Both the position numbers and the translations under genes were made by a program. A DNA stretch of 64,000 bases, taken from Whalleya microplaca. Its lineage: Eukaryota > Ascomycota > Sordariomycetes > Xylariales > Xylariaceae. Positions 12,447 to 23,676 of the stretch are shown here, in pieces. Below the pieces are notes generated by a model. That model made no database searches. It was given only the letters and a program-made list of their open reading frames with translations, and was not told where the DNA came from. The stretch is taken from contig MU385782.1 in the NCBI GenBank assembly GCA_022497155.1, forward strand, positions 111,402 to 175,401, in the 5' to 3' direction. Every line of letters begins with the position of its first letter. Positions within the stretch are counted from its first letter, which is position 1.

Positions 12447-14673
12447 TCACCACTCGATCCTTGTGGCACGGTTTCTTAGATCGTGCATACCGGGAATAAG
12501 CCCTCGTGTACCGCATTGAATAGTTGCGACACGATCCCGAAGGTCGAACTCGACAGATCGAACCATGACACGCTTTTCTTCCGGTATTGGCCTTCTCTCA
12601 CTTCTGTTGTGTGTCGCGATCTGTACACTCTCTCTTCGACTACCCCAGCGAGCATTACCACCGGGGCCAAGAGGAACGTCGTCCCCGAAACTGGGAGACC
12701 TAGTAGACCTAGTGGTGGTAGGACTTGCCGTGGAGTATCTCCTCGTGTCTGGCGAACTTGATTGTTGATGTATTGGATCATCGGGTCCGTTATCCTCCTC
12801 TATTTCTGTAATCCACATACCTATACGTGCGGTTAACTCACTATCCCACATACCTTCCCTTCGCGAGCTAGTTCGTAATAGTTGAATAGCTTGACGCCGA
12901 ATAAGTGGATCGCGGCATTTAGTAGCAACGACAAAGAGCGGCGGAACGATGCCTAGGTCCGCACTGAAACTCGGTTTGATGTGTCGTGCGGTATACTGGC
13001 CGCCAAATATATCTGGGTGGGCGGATTGATGCTGGCAGAAGTCCGGATTCGGACATCGCTTTGCAGCAGCCCTCCGCTCCTCGTCGCCAACTACCTCCAT
13101 AGCCAAATTCACAATATCCCTAAAGTATGACAGAAATCCATCAAATTGTAGTTCGCTGTCACTAAATGTCATATAAAATAGAATCTGACCCATAATCTGG
13201 TTCATTTTAAGAACCGCAATACCGATTTTCTCTTGGCTGCTCTTTGCCGGAGCCGTGCGTGACATTAGTATTGACTCGAAGGCGCGGGACCAAGCCTCTA
13301 GTTTATCTCCGAAGCCCTTGCCGTACTGCTTCAATGAGTTGGGAAGAACACCCATCGGACTCATTCCAGTTGTCGTGAACTTGAACATGTTCTCCGTGAA
13401 CCTCATCATCTGTTCGCACAAGGTGTCCCAGGCCAGCCTTGCCTCTATCAGGGATTGGAAGACTTCTGGTATCTGTGCTTGGCTTGTTGACACAGGCGAT
13501 CCACCATCGGATGAGGGAGACATAGGGTAGTCGTTGTGTTGAGGTGTGAGGCGTATGACAAATGGCTGGGGAAAATGAAAAGCCATATCATAGGACTTTG
13601 CTTGAATGGCCAGGCGGGTAAACATCTGTATGAGATCCTGTTCCACTGGCTCCTCTGGTCTAGGGAGAAAAGAATTTCGACGTTCAGCACGCAAGGTCTC
13701 TAAGAGCCTGAGGCCACTCTGAATCTGCATGATGGCCTTCTTATGGTCACCAATAAAAGAGTCAAAGCAAGCCAGCAACACCGTTGCCATAAGACTCATT
13801 CTTTGCGTTGTTTGGTCCTGGGAGGTGGTGGATATCATGGACTTGAGCGCCAATGAGTAGTGCTTAAAAGCAACTTCCCAGTGTCGGGCAGCATGATCCG
13901 TTGCATCGACAACGTCACTTGGTGAGCTCGGCGGGGATTCAGACATCTTGTCTAACGTCTTATAGAGCGCCCCTAAAGCGACCACGGAATGCCGGACGGC
14001 CTCCTCCGCGTGGCATTCCTGCAAAACGCAACGAGTCCAAAAAGACGAGTCGAAGAAACCCGATAACTCGTTGGCAGTATGTTCCCTGAACAACTGAAAG
14101 TACTGCCCTTCCTGCGGATCAAAGGGGAGGACCGAAGGCCGATGGAGAGTCAAGGAGTTCTCATGGGCAATTGGCGTTTGCGGGGGAGTCATCCCCTTCG
14201 GAATTCGCATAGGGCCAGCCGGCTGTGTCCGAGGTTGTGTCCGAGCCGACCGTATAGGAGAGTTTGCGGGCGGCATTGGAGCAAGTGTACCTGGCTTGGG
14301 GGCAATTCTCACGTCCCCAATGACCGTGTTCCGCAGAGGCGGAGGATAGCCAGAGCATTCTTTATGTGAACGAAGGCATTGCGTACATGCTGGACGCTTC
14401 TCATCGCATTTAATACGTCGCCGTCTGGAGTTGTGGCGCGATTAGCGAATACTTATCGTGGCGGCCCATGCAACGACCAATGGCTTCATAGTATAAATAG
14501 TATAAATAGGACGGCGTCCAGTTATAGTAAATGACTAGAACTTACTTGCAATTGTTACAACCTGTTTTGACTTTCGGCCCGCTAGTACGGGGCCTCTTGG
14601 TCCGCTGTGGTCCATCACCGGATGGTGTCGCTGTCATTCCAGGCCGCGAAGATGTACTGGCGCTTCCAACCAT
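12447..14673 (-). CDS. Zn(II)2Cys6 transcription factor (2 exons)
   Basis: Exon 1 (14673-14546) and exon 2 (14424-12447) are joined across a 121-base intron (GTAAGT...CAG) that falls inside the zinc cluster. The joined frame gives GCNNCKRRRIKCDEKRP followed by CTQCLRSHKEC, a complete Cys6 motif with the basic stretch between the second and third cysteines. The product is 701 residues. A Pro-rich linker (PGTLAPMPPANSP) leads to the regulatory domain typical of this subclass, beginning at QEGQYFQLFREHTANELSGFF and continuing with FWTRCVLQECHAEEAVRH. The C-terminal 120 residues are Ser/Thr/Arg-rich and probably disordered. It should act as a nuclear DNA-binding regulator; targets are unknown. 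If only the long exon were annotated, the zinc cluster would be lost and the gene mistaken for a non-DNA-binding protein. Confidence 0.87.
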
Positions 14674-17600
14674 GTTCACAACAGTTTCAAGAATTCAAAC
14701 GCGCGAAGAAGGCAAAGTGCGGTTATCTTCATGACAAAGCATGAGGTAAGGCTATTCAAAGAGTCGAGAACCTGATCGCGATAATAGTTTAATAAACTAA
14801 ACTTATACTCCCCAATAGTGGTATTTAGGACTTCGCACTCGGATTCGCATGAGAAATATGTAAGGTAAGTCGGCAAAAGTCGAGGTGGTGTCAGATTAAT
14901 AAGAAAGGCTTGCGCGTGCGAACAGGAACGAGTGGTTTCACAATATTAACAATAAATTTTGCTCTTTTGTCCCGAGTTAGGGGGTATCAAGCAAGCAGCA
15001 ATTACGGCGTGGCCAGGGACAACAAAGGAGAGCGGGTAAAGGAACGAAGGTGAAGGGGTTGTTGAGATCGGTCTTCTGGTGGTTTGACACAATTATTAAA
15101 CTAGTTTAGATAGACAACAGACGGGCGTGGTGGAGGTAATTGTATATGTCGAGGACGGGGATTAGATATCTTGGGATGATGTTAAAAAGTTGGGGGCTTT
15201 TAGAGATTGCGGCACAGCACTTGTATATACAATGCTAAGAAGTATGTAGGCCTGACGTCTGAAGGTAGTACCGCCAGATCGGACGGATCAAAAAATGAGA
15301 ATGGGCGTTGATGGGTGGATAGCGGGCTAGGACATGTACATAGTATCTCAGGGCCTCCTGCTGCATGTGTTATACCCAAAGCTGCAATAGGTGGCTACCT
15401 AAACTGTAGCCTTCGGTAGGCCACACTCAAGGCCACACTCAGGGCGTCTCCCTGCAAGCGTCATGCAGCTGCAAGATTCTAGTCCACCGCCCACCGCTAC
15501 AGGTACTTGCTTAGGTACATATACCGCCTACCTATCGTCCACCGCCTTCGGGTCGCCCTCGGGTCGCCCTCGCATCGCCCTCGCATCATCACCATCATTG
15601 TCGGATTTGTAGCCCTCTCTGGGCGCGTAACTGCCTACTTACATACATACATGTGCACCGCAAGGTAGCGTCATATAGTGTTTTCTACATACCCGATACA
15701 TATGTACATGTAAGATCACACACACACACACATGAATTATCTGATCGGCATATACACACTGCCGACTAATTACCAAAGTTGACAAACATTGCTTGCTGCT
15801 CGGATTAATATTGTGTAGTTGTGTAGCTGTACACAACGTCTAACTTGCAGGCAATCTTGTTTTCAATCGTGTCTCTCCCGTATCAAAGCCATGCCAAGTT
15901 GAACACCGAAGCATAGTCTCTATCCTTGTATGTCTTAGTTCACACTTAGTTCAGAGAGGAGTTGGCTGAAATACGTCTTAACTTTTATAAGAGGTTCAGT
16001 GTACAACCTGGAAGATTGTAGGTTAGGAGGAGGGTCCAGATCTCCATCGAGTTGACAGTCCTGACAGTGTGTTTCAATGAACCCCTCCAAGAGAATGGCG
16101 GGGTGATCGAACCCTGTGTGTCCAGGCGTACGGCATCATTCATTCCTTAGATATTGCCGCGAACCACGGCTTGTGGTACGTGTATGTGGTTTGTGAAACA
16201 TCTACGTACCTCCAAATGTCACGAGCCAATGCCTTTGCTGCTACAGACTACAGTATGTCGCTCCGTGGTCGATGTAGTAGTAGAGGAGCCCATATTTTCT
16301 GGAAAGGGAGCTGGATAGACGAACCACTATTTGGTCTTCTGTAAAATTACCACATTAGACTCAGGAGCTGTACATTGTCCAATCATTGTCTCAGATGGCA
16401 TCTGGGCAAATCTTCGGCAAGGAGCCGAAGCCGCTACTTCCTGGACTGAACTGGGTCTGGTTCCTCTATGTACTTAGCATACTGACATAGAAACTGTTCG
16501 GATTACTCAACGATTCTCGTAACATTAAGTAAAGCATTTCTCCGTATGTTTTTATAATCAATACCATCAGTTCCCGGTTGGATCTTGATTCTCTGCACTA
16601 AGACAGAAAGTATAGAGAAGGTATATGGATTTTTGCCTTTAATTCTTACATACCTAGTAAGTCTATGTAGTCGACATGTCCATACGATAGATAGTCTCAC
16701 CCAGACCATGCCCTTGCTTGGCCGGCTGAGCACGAAACAACATGGCACCCTAGCCGAACCCCAGGTTTTCTTACGACATCATCATCCGTCATATGTGGAA
16801 TCATTGATGCTGACATAGCCCATGTCAAAGAGAAGAGTAACCTTATTACCCAAATTACAGTGATACTACCTTATGCCCGTCAAACCCGGCGTAGAGTTCT
16901 AACTCACATAACCTCCTAGTCTCATTTACCATTTATCTATGAATTGTTGTTTAGTCGTTGAGCTTCTACCACGTTGGAATGTACCAAACGGGAGCGGCCC
17001 GTCGGTACACGTATGTACAAATTCATCCAATGTTGCGAATACAAACGTACCCACCATTTCAGCCCTACGAGGGCTACGGTTCATTTTAGCATCCAATGAG
17101 TGTTTATCGTACCGGCATCCATCTAATAGCTTGTCAATCGTTCTCCACCGAATCCGCTTACTGCCAAGATGCACGTATGGCACGAGTGAGGTCTTTTCTG
17201 CACCAATACGGAGGGTCGTCCATGGTCATTCCATTCATCGCTCACCGTTCCTAAGCCTCAGCCCTATAGTGCAACCCGGTAGCACTTTCTTCATTGGCCT
17301 GAACCCCCCTTGCAGATTGCATTAGTTCCAAGATGGATCGAGGGGAGGCCGCCACTCCGGAGCAGCATTCGTCCTGGCATCTACGCAGAGGTGTGGGATG
17401 GTGATGAGTTCTCGGACCTCATAGGCTCTCACACTCATAGACGCAAGAGGCGCGCGGCCATAGAATGGAAAGTGTTGGCGAAACACGAAGACGAACACTC
17501 GTGAAAGGGGGTTTGGTTCAGCTGGAGGTGGCAAGTTTCGATGTTTATGTCCATTTTGGTATGGCCCGTCGGTGGGATTTATTTACCGTCTCTGCCATCT

Positions 17601-20004
17601 TCTTTCCTGATAGAATACCCTCCGACACTTCGTTGACAACGACGGAAGAAAATGCTCAACTACTATCGGTTCAACTCAACACTAGATCGCCAGTCAAAAT
17701 GCCAAGGTCCTGTCTCTACTTTACGATCTTGGCTCGGTCTTATTCGGGTCACTGGACGGAACTCGGGACTGTCTTCGTCTCGCTCACAACAGCCATAAAG
17801 TATGACAGCAGATGAGGACTTGAGTACCTAGTTGAAGGTGCCGTTATTCGATATACCTACCGGTAGGTGTCGTGAGGACTCGGACACCAATCCTCGGTCA
17901 AGTTACGACCACACTTCATGGGCCTTCGCAATTTCTACCTACGATAGCTCGAGCTATTCTTGCATTAGTTGATGTGTTACAGATACTCCGATTTGCCCGA
18001 AAGGAGGGTCTTTGCAATCCTCACAAACAAATCGGGAATTGAAGCTTATCCGAACTACACCTGAAACAACTTGTTGTTCAATCTCGTAATTATGTACCCA
18101 TACAACTCCACGGTACAGCAAAAGCCCTAGTCGCATATTTCGGCCCTTTAATGCATCACCACAACCTACACCCCGCATGCGCTATTCCGACACTTCTCAA
18201 ACGCACACCACCTACTGCAGATATACAACTAGCGCTGAGGGATGTAATGCCAGAGACTTTCGGATCTGACTTAGATAGGCAACCTAATTGAGGTATCATG
18301 GAGATGAAATCTTTACCACACTGCCGGGATTACGATCGAGACATGCATAGCTTTACGATCGAAGACACGCATACGTCGAAGCCCGCCGCCATTGGACCTT
18401 TAGCGCTTAATCATTAACAGGAATGTTTGTAGCAACACCTATCTGCCTATACTGCGTATCCACAACGGTACCTGTCATGTGGCATGTCTTGGTGGCAGCT
18501 AAAATATGCATAGGCTGTTGATGCGCTCAGCATAGGTCTTACGCAAGCCGATTATCCAAATTGAACCTATGAAGAGGCCGCAAATTCGAGTGCCTTGGAA
18601 AGGCACTCATTGCACAACATCTGCATTACCACCAATATTGACAGACCGTCATTAAAACACCTTCCTCCGGAAACCGGCAAACAATCATGTTAGCACTACA
18701 GTATTTACAATCTCAATACCAATGATGCGGACATTTCTCCGCTCGTACGTAAATTAGTAGTACTAACCAACAAAACTCAGGTACGGTCAGATAATGGGCC
18801 AGTTAGGCTAGGTTAGCTGTATGTTACCGGGTATTGTATGTACTTTTACGCTATTGGATGCCTGCGGGTGTATGTGCTCACTCACTCGTTAATTGACCAA
18901 GTCCCCATGTGGGGGATTGAAAACTTGGGGCTTTCTGCGAATGTGAGAAATGCCCTTGATTCAGCCTCGTCTTCTATAGCTTCGGTGCAGCAAGAATCCC
19001 AGACACTGCAGATCGACCGCTGTCTAAGGTTGGTGGTACGGAGATGACCGACTGTTTAGCTCTTGGCACGGGAGTCGAACCGGCAAAACTAAAGCGCAAG
19101 GCGCAGCCGGCATGGCCGAAAGAAAAAAAGGCGTCCACCTACCACCAGGCCAGCTGGCCCACGATGCAGCCGAGAAGGGGGGGAGGGAAACTTTTCCATA
19201 ATGGTCAAGAATATGTGGAAATGTGCACATTCTATGAAACGCATTTCGAATATTCGCCAGAAAATAATGCAGTTTCGTGACGTCCTGCTCGCCTCGGCAT
19301 TGAAGCGTGTATGCGGGCTGTGTTTGTGAATAGCGTCGATTACGACCCGAAAGAGAGACCGAAATGGCGGGTTTCATTGATAACATTTTGCCGGCCGGCA
19401 CGATGCCCGGTGAGATGCCCTGCGTGGTGAGTCAACTAATTGTAGGTATGATGAGCGTCACCGAAGTATGGCACTTGTTAGATATAGCACTTTTTAGATA
19501 TACCACCTCACTGAGGGCACATGGTGGTGACGACGACGACAGGTCGCATGTAAATTCTGTATTGAGAATTATGATGCGGCTCCAAGATCGATCTGAATAT
19601 TCTACCCGGTTCATGTGGTTGCCTTGATGCATGTCTCCCATCGAGTCCCCTAAAATGATCGCATCCAGTTTCCCCAACCTCGATGTTTTGTCAAAGTTGC
19701 AGGAGGTGTTGGTGGGGGGTTCAATCCGATTGAATCAATCGGACTGAAGCGGACTGTGCCTCGAGATCTTCTTCCTGGAGCACGGTCCACTAGCTTGAAT
19801 GACCCCCCCTGTCGAAAAAGTGAAGCTTGTGAAAGCTTCTTCCATCATCAATTACACGCACGAAGCTCATACCCAAAACGACCTCGGGAAGCTTCGAAAC
19901 GGGCAGCCACCAATTGTTTCAATTGCTCCCTACTTTGTATTACAGTGCTTCCAACACATAGATACTACAAATTAACATCAAAACACCTCGAAACCACCAC
20001 GACA
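14674..20004. other. gene-free spacer, 5.3 kb
   Basis: The largest spacer of the window. It holds a degenerate tandem of TCGGGTCGCC/TCGCATCGCC units at about 15545-15585, a short (CA)n at 15719-15732, and only short ORFs without recognisable family features (longest at 16939-17325 and 17465-17815). A tRNA-like B-box word near 19070 (minus strand) does not fold into a tRNA. The last few hundred bases are the promoter of the gene at 20005. Confidence 0.55.
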
Positions 20005-20652
20005 ATGGCATCATCGACCTCCCCGCCGTCCTCCTCCCCCTCCTCGCAACAACCCCAGACCCCCCAAGAGTACCAAGAATCGCGAGACCGCATCCTGCAC
20101 AACGTAGCCATGTTCGTGACCCCCGTCGCCGTCGTGGGCATGTTCCTCCCCCCGCGCAAGTTCGACCTGCGCCTGGTGGTGCTCGGCGGCGTGGCGCTGT
20201 GGGGCGCGAACGAGATGCTGGGGACGTCCATCTTCGCGCGCTTCGACCGCCGCCTGAAGTCGATGGTGGGCTCGGAGCTGCCGGAGCGCGCGAAGCAGAC
20301 GCAGCTGCGCCTGCGCGCCGAGCGCGAGGCCGCGCGCGCATCCACGTCGCTTGATCTCCCCGAGGACCAGAGGCGCTTGCTCGAGGAGCACCGGAGGAAG
20401 AAGGAGGAGGCCGAGGGGGGCGGCCGCAACGTGCTCGAGAAGATCTGGATGGGCGACCAGGGCGCCGATTGGAAGGAGAAGCGCGATCAGCGCGAGAAGG
20501 AGGCCCTCAGTGAGGGCGGCGGCGGCTACTGGGGCTTGATCGTCGATCAGATCTCGGATGTGTGGAGTCAGGGGAAGAAGAAGGGGGGAGAAGAGGGTAA
20601 AGAGGCGGATGCGAAGCAGGGAAGTGAGGATAGTGAGTCGAAGAAGGCGTGA
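20005..20652 (+). CDS. small conserved fungal membrane protein (often labelled rhomboid-family)
   Basis: 215-residue protein in one exon. The start at 20005 is preferred over the ORF's first Met at 19756 because the extra upstream part has no family character, and 20005 has a good context (ACAATGGC). Residues 1-25 are Ser/Pro/Gln-rich. Two hydrophobic segments follow, VAMFVTPVAVVGMFL and LVVLGGVALWGANEML, then a long charged helical tail with LPERAKQ, EDQRRLLEEHRRKKEE, KIWMGDQGADWKEKRD and YWGLIVDQISDVW. I recall this small family in Sordariomycetes, usually called 'rhomboid family membrane protein', but it lacks the six helices and Ser-His dyad of rhomboid proteases, so a protease role is not supported. 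Location is an internal membrane by inference. Convergent with the lysine-rich gene downstream. Confidence 0.78.
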   Translation: MASSTSPPSSSPSSQQPQTPQEYQESRDRILHNVAMFVTPVAVVGMFLPPRKFDLRLVVLGGVALWGANEMLGTSIFARFDRRLKSMVGSELPERAKQTQLRLRAEREAARASTSLDLPEDQRRLLEEHRRKKEEAEGGGRNVLEKIWMGDQGADWKEKRDQREKEALSEGGGGYWGLIVDQISDVWSQGKKKGGEEGKEADAKQGSEDSESKKA

Positions 20653-21043
20653 TGATGCCAGTTGTAGCATAGGGGACGATGTTATGGGTTGTACATTATG
20701 GGACCTGCATATATGGGAGCATAGTAGACTTGGAGTTGGGAGGCATGCATACACGCAAGATGTGACTGAACATCATGACCTATCTCTGCTACTTATGATT
20801 GGGCTTATTGAGATGGGCCAAAATTAAAAAGTTCATTGGTTTATAGTAACATTGATTTTTCGTGAATGCGTCCGCAGTCCATGCAACCTAGTCTACCGCC
20901 ATCAACGTCGGAAAACGACATGAGGTATAAGCCTGTACGAAAGCAAATAAGTTTTGGTGAATCCTCGCCCCAAACTCCTAGGAAAAGCTTGTTTCTCAAT
21001 TCTGAAGGTCTACGTGATGAAGCAGCAACCGCGACGAAGCCAG
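20653..21043. other. convergent 3' spacer
   Basis: 391 bases between two convergent stops. It must hold both polyadenylation regions; no further feature seen. Confidence 0.5.
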
Positions 21044-22025
21044 TTATGACTCGTTACTCGTCATCTTCCTCAGATTCTTGGCCTCCTTCTTCTGCCTCTT
21101 GTCGAGCTGTTTTTGCCGTTCCTTGAGCTTCCGTCCCGTCAGGATCTTGCCTCTCCTGTTCCTGAGTCTCGCGGCCTCCTTCTCCTTGCGCTGATGCTTC
21201 TTCTCCACGCGGATTGCATGCTTGTCGTCATAGCCGACGGTCCACTCGTCGAGCAGCGCCTGCACGTCGGCGGCCTTCTCGTTGGAGCCCTCCGGCACGC
21301 CCAGTTTCTTCTGAATGGCCTCCCGCTGCCGCTCGATGAGCTTGATCCGCCGCCGGGCTTCCCGGTTGAGCCCGCTAGGCGGCTTCGTCTTGATGTAGGC
21401 CTTGCCCTTGCCCTTGCGCTCGTCCTCATCCACATCCATAGGTTCCGGCGCGACTAGGGAATCGGGATCGACCGGCGTGGGGTTCGTGTCGATTGCGAAT
21501 AGCGGAGCAGCCTCCTCGGCACCTTCGCCCTCTGAGCCCTGGGTAGCTGTGCGCACTGGTAGCGCTCCCGATGTAGAAACGCCTTCGGCAGCCGCGGCTT
21601 TGGCGGCCTGCTTCTTCGCCTTTGCTTCCTTCCTAGCTACCTTAGCTTCCTTCCTGGCTTCCATCCTGGCTTCCTTGGCTTCCTTCTTGGCTTGCTTCTT
21701 CTTCTGGGCATCGGTGAGTTCTGCAGATGCTGCAGGCGAAGGCTCGACTGGCTAGAATGTCATAATGAGCTCGTGATTCAAGCTGACGATGCGACGATGA
21801 GCTTACAGGTTGTGCGGCAGCAGTAGGAGTATCCTCCACTATGCTAGGCTCATTATCAGAGCTATCGGTAGTAGCTGAACGTTTTGCTTCACGCGCTACT
21901 TTCGCCCTCTTATATTTCCCTTCCTTATCCGTCTTACGCCTCTTTACCTTGTCTGTTGAGACCTTCTTCTCGGGCTTTTTGGTCTTCTCTTCGCCATCAC
22001 GCAGGGCTTCCTTCTCTTTCGCCAT
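21044..22025 (-). CDS. lysine-rich coiled-coil protein, probably nuclear/nucleolar (2 exons)
   Basis: Exon 1 (22025-21807) and exon 2 (21751-21044) flank a 55-base intron (GTAAGC...CTAG, phase 0), giving 308 residues. I do not recognise a named family. The protein is dominated by Lys/Arg/Glu/Ala helices: a basic N-terminal third (KKPEKKVSTDK, KRRKTDKEGK), a heptad-like KEAKEARMEARKEAKVARKEAK block after the intron, an acidic linker around MDVDEDERKGK, and a basic C-terminal half with NREARRRIKLIERQRE, DEWTVGYDDKH and GRKLKERQKQLDKRQKK. Several stretches look like nuclear or nucleolar localisation signals, so ribosome biogenesis or chromatin work is a guess. The frame stays open 52 codons upstream of the chosen Met, encoding a basic, acid-poor peptide (see findings). 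Confidence 0.72.
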
Positions 22026-23676
22026 CTTGGAGGCCTGACTATAAGTCCTTGGCTCAATTGACACAATGTTTATGATGGGCAAATATTGTCGTAGAAGAAA
22101 TCTTGGAGAGGGTGAGGCCTGCTTTAGAAGGAGGGAACGAATTGGTAGAAGACTATTGCGAATGTAGCTACCTAGGTTCATTGTTCCTGAAAAGAAAAAA
22201 AGATGCGATATCCTTATCGTTATTATTTTTATCCTTATCTTATCAATACACAGTTCATAGAACGCTGCTAAACTGTAGATTATTCACTGTATACAGTTAA
22301 TATCACCCCGCAATACCTATTAGATAAAGTACCTGGGTAGGTACCATTTCCAGCAACATCAATTTGACAATTATAACTATATTTCTTCCAAACACCTCTT
22401 GTAGTGGACTACATGTAATCATCTATTGTTTATTTGTATTTAAATTCCTTGCATCAAGTCTCATACCAGGATTTGGGAGCAAGACTAAAACCTGAGGCTT
22501 GCCCTCAATAAGATGTCCGAACCCCTATCTCGCTCGGGCTTTGTATTATTTGAAGCCTCAAGATACGCGGATGGAAATCCCTAGCCTCCTAATATACAGG
22601 AGTGCTCTCTATGGATTAACACGCTTCTATTTAGCTGGATGGGAGGCCCTGCTAACGCAAGGACAACGTCACTTTCATTCCAGTCCACAAATTTATCCGA
22701 GTCAACAACTCCAGTGTGGGCCAAGAGGTTATCCTTGATCAACAGAACCATCAGCCATGTCTAGGGTTACATTTCCTCAGCAGGTTCAGCTGAGGCATTG
22801 AAAGAACCCAATAAGCTGCCAAATGATAAAATCGCAAACACTGACTATGAAAAGTGACAGGCATCGGTCAGTGTATGAAAACCATTCAAGTAATGACTTG
22901 ACTTGGTGGGCACGCTGACTTAGCATCTTCATGCTAGCAGCTAGAATAGACTACATAATCTAAAGTACGACAAGGCTTTAGTGGAGGGTGAGGCTCTTCA
23001 TAAACCTTCCACTCTGTTGGCTGTAGTTTGGAAATTTATCCCAACAGGGTCTTCGAGGAGAGGTTGATAACAGCGTTTCATCAACAAGCCAGTAAGCCTC
23101 GCTTTGACTCTTATCACCAGCACATATAGCCTGAATGGGGCAGTTTTCCTTTTCAGCTTTTCAGCTCCGGTTTAGGTTGTCAAAGGCGACAATTAGTGAA
23201 AAGAGTAATATCGACTGACGATGAAAGGCCAATATTGCAACATTGTGATTCTACATGCTGATGGAATCGTTGCTCGTTGGCTTCAGTTAGTTGCCGACAT
23301 GCAAGCAAAGTTCAGCTCCTGCAAGCATGGTAGATGAAAGTGCAAATTCGTTAGCTGAAAAGGGAAGGGGAGATAACACCACCCGTAAAAACATCCTGTC
23401 ATATCAACGGTACAAGAAGGTACGCCGCCTCGTTGGACCGATACTAAGGAATCGGAGGCCCTAAGAATTTCGGTAGTTGTTTAAGCCTCATAATGTATTG
23501 TTTTCTCTCATGTTGTCTCCATTCTCCGGCCATACGACCTGCGATACTTTCATACTCTAGCCCCCTAGCCATTCTATACATAAAAGACTACAATTCTTTC
23601 CAGTACTGTCTCGATTCTCTCTATTCACCACAACACGTTCCTTTGCCGATAGGAGCATTTATCAACGTCAACGATC
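22026..23676. other. AT-rich spacer upstream of the ankyrin-CorA gene, 1.65 kb
   Basis: Contains the leader of the lysine-rich gene on the left and the promoter of the ankyrin gene on the right. CTACCTAGGTT occurs near 22168. No gene-like ORF or RNA gene seen. Confidence 0.5.

Noticed and set aside
16939..17815. Two plus-strand ORFs of 116-128 codons as genes
   Set aside because: No domain, no plausible splice partners and overlapping ORFs on the other strand; composition looks intergenic.
19041..19130. tRNA-like element on the minus strand (GGTTCGACTCC B-box word)
   Set aside because: Spacing to any A box is too short, the T stem has a mismatch and no acceptor stem pairs.
20011..20754. Minus-strand 247-codon ORF
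   Set aside because: Opposite a well-supported gene at 20005-20652 and built of Leu/Arg/His repeats typical of antisense GC-rich codons.
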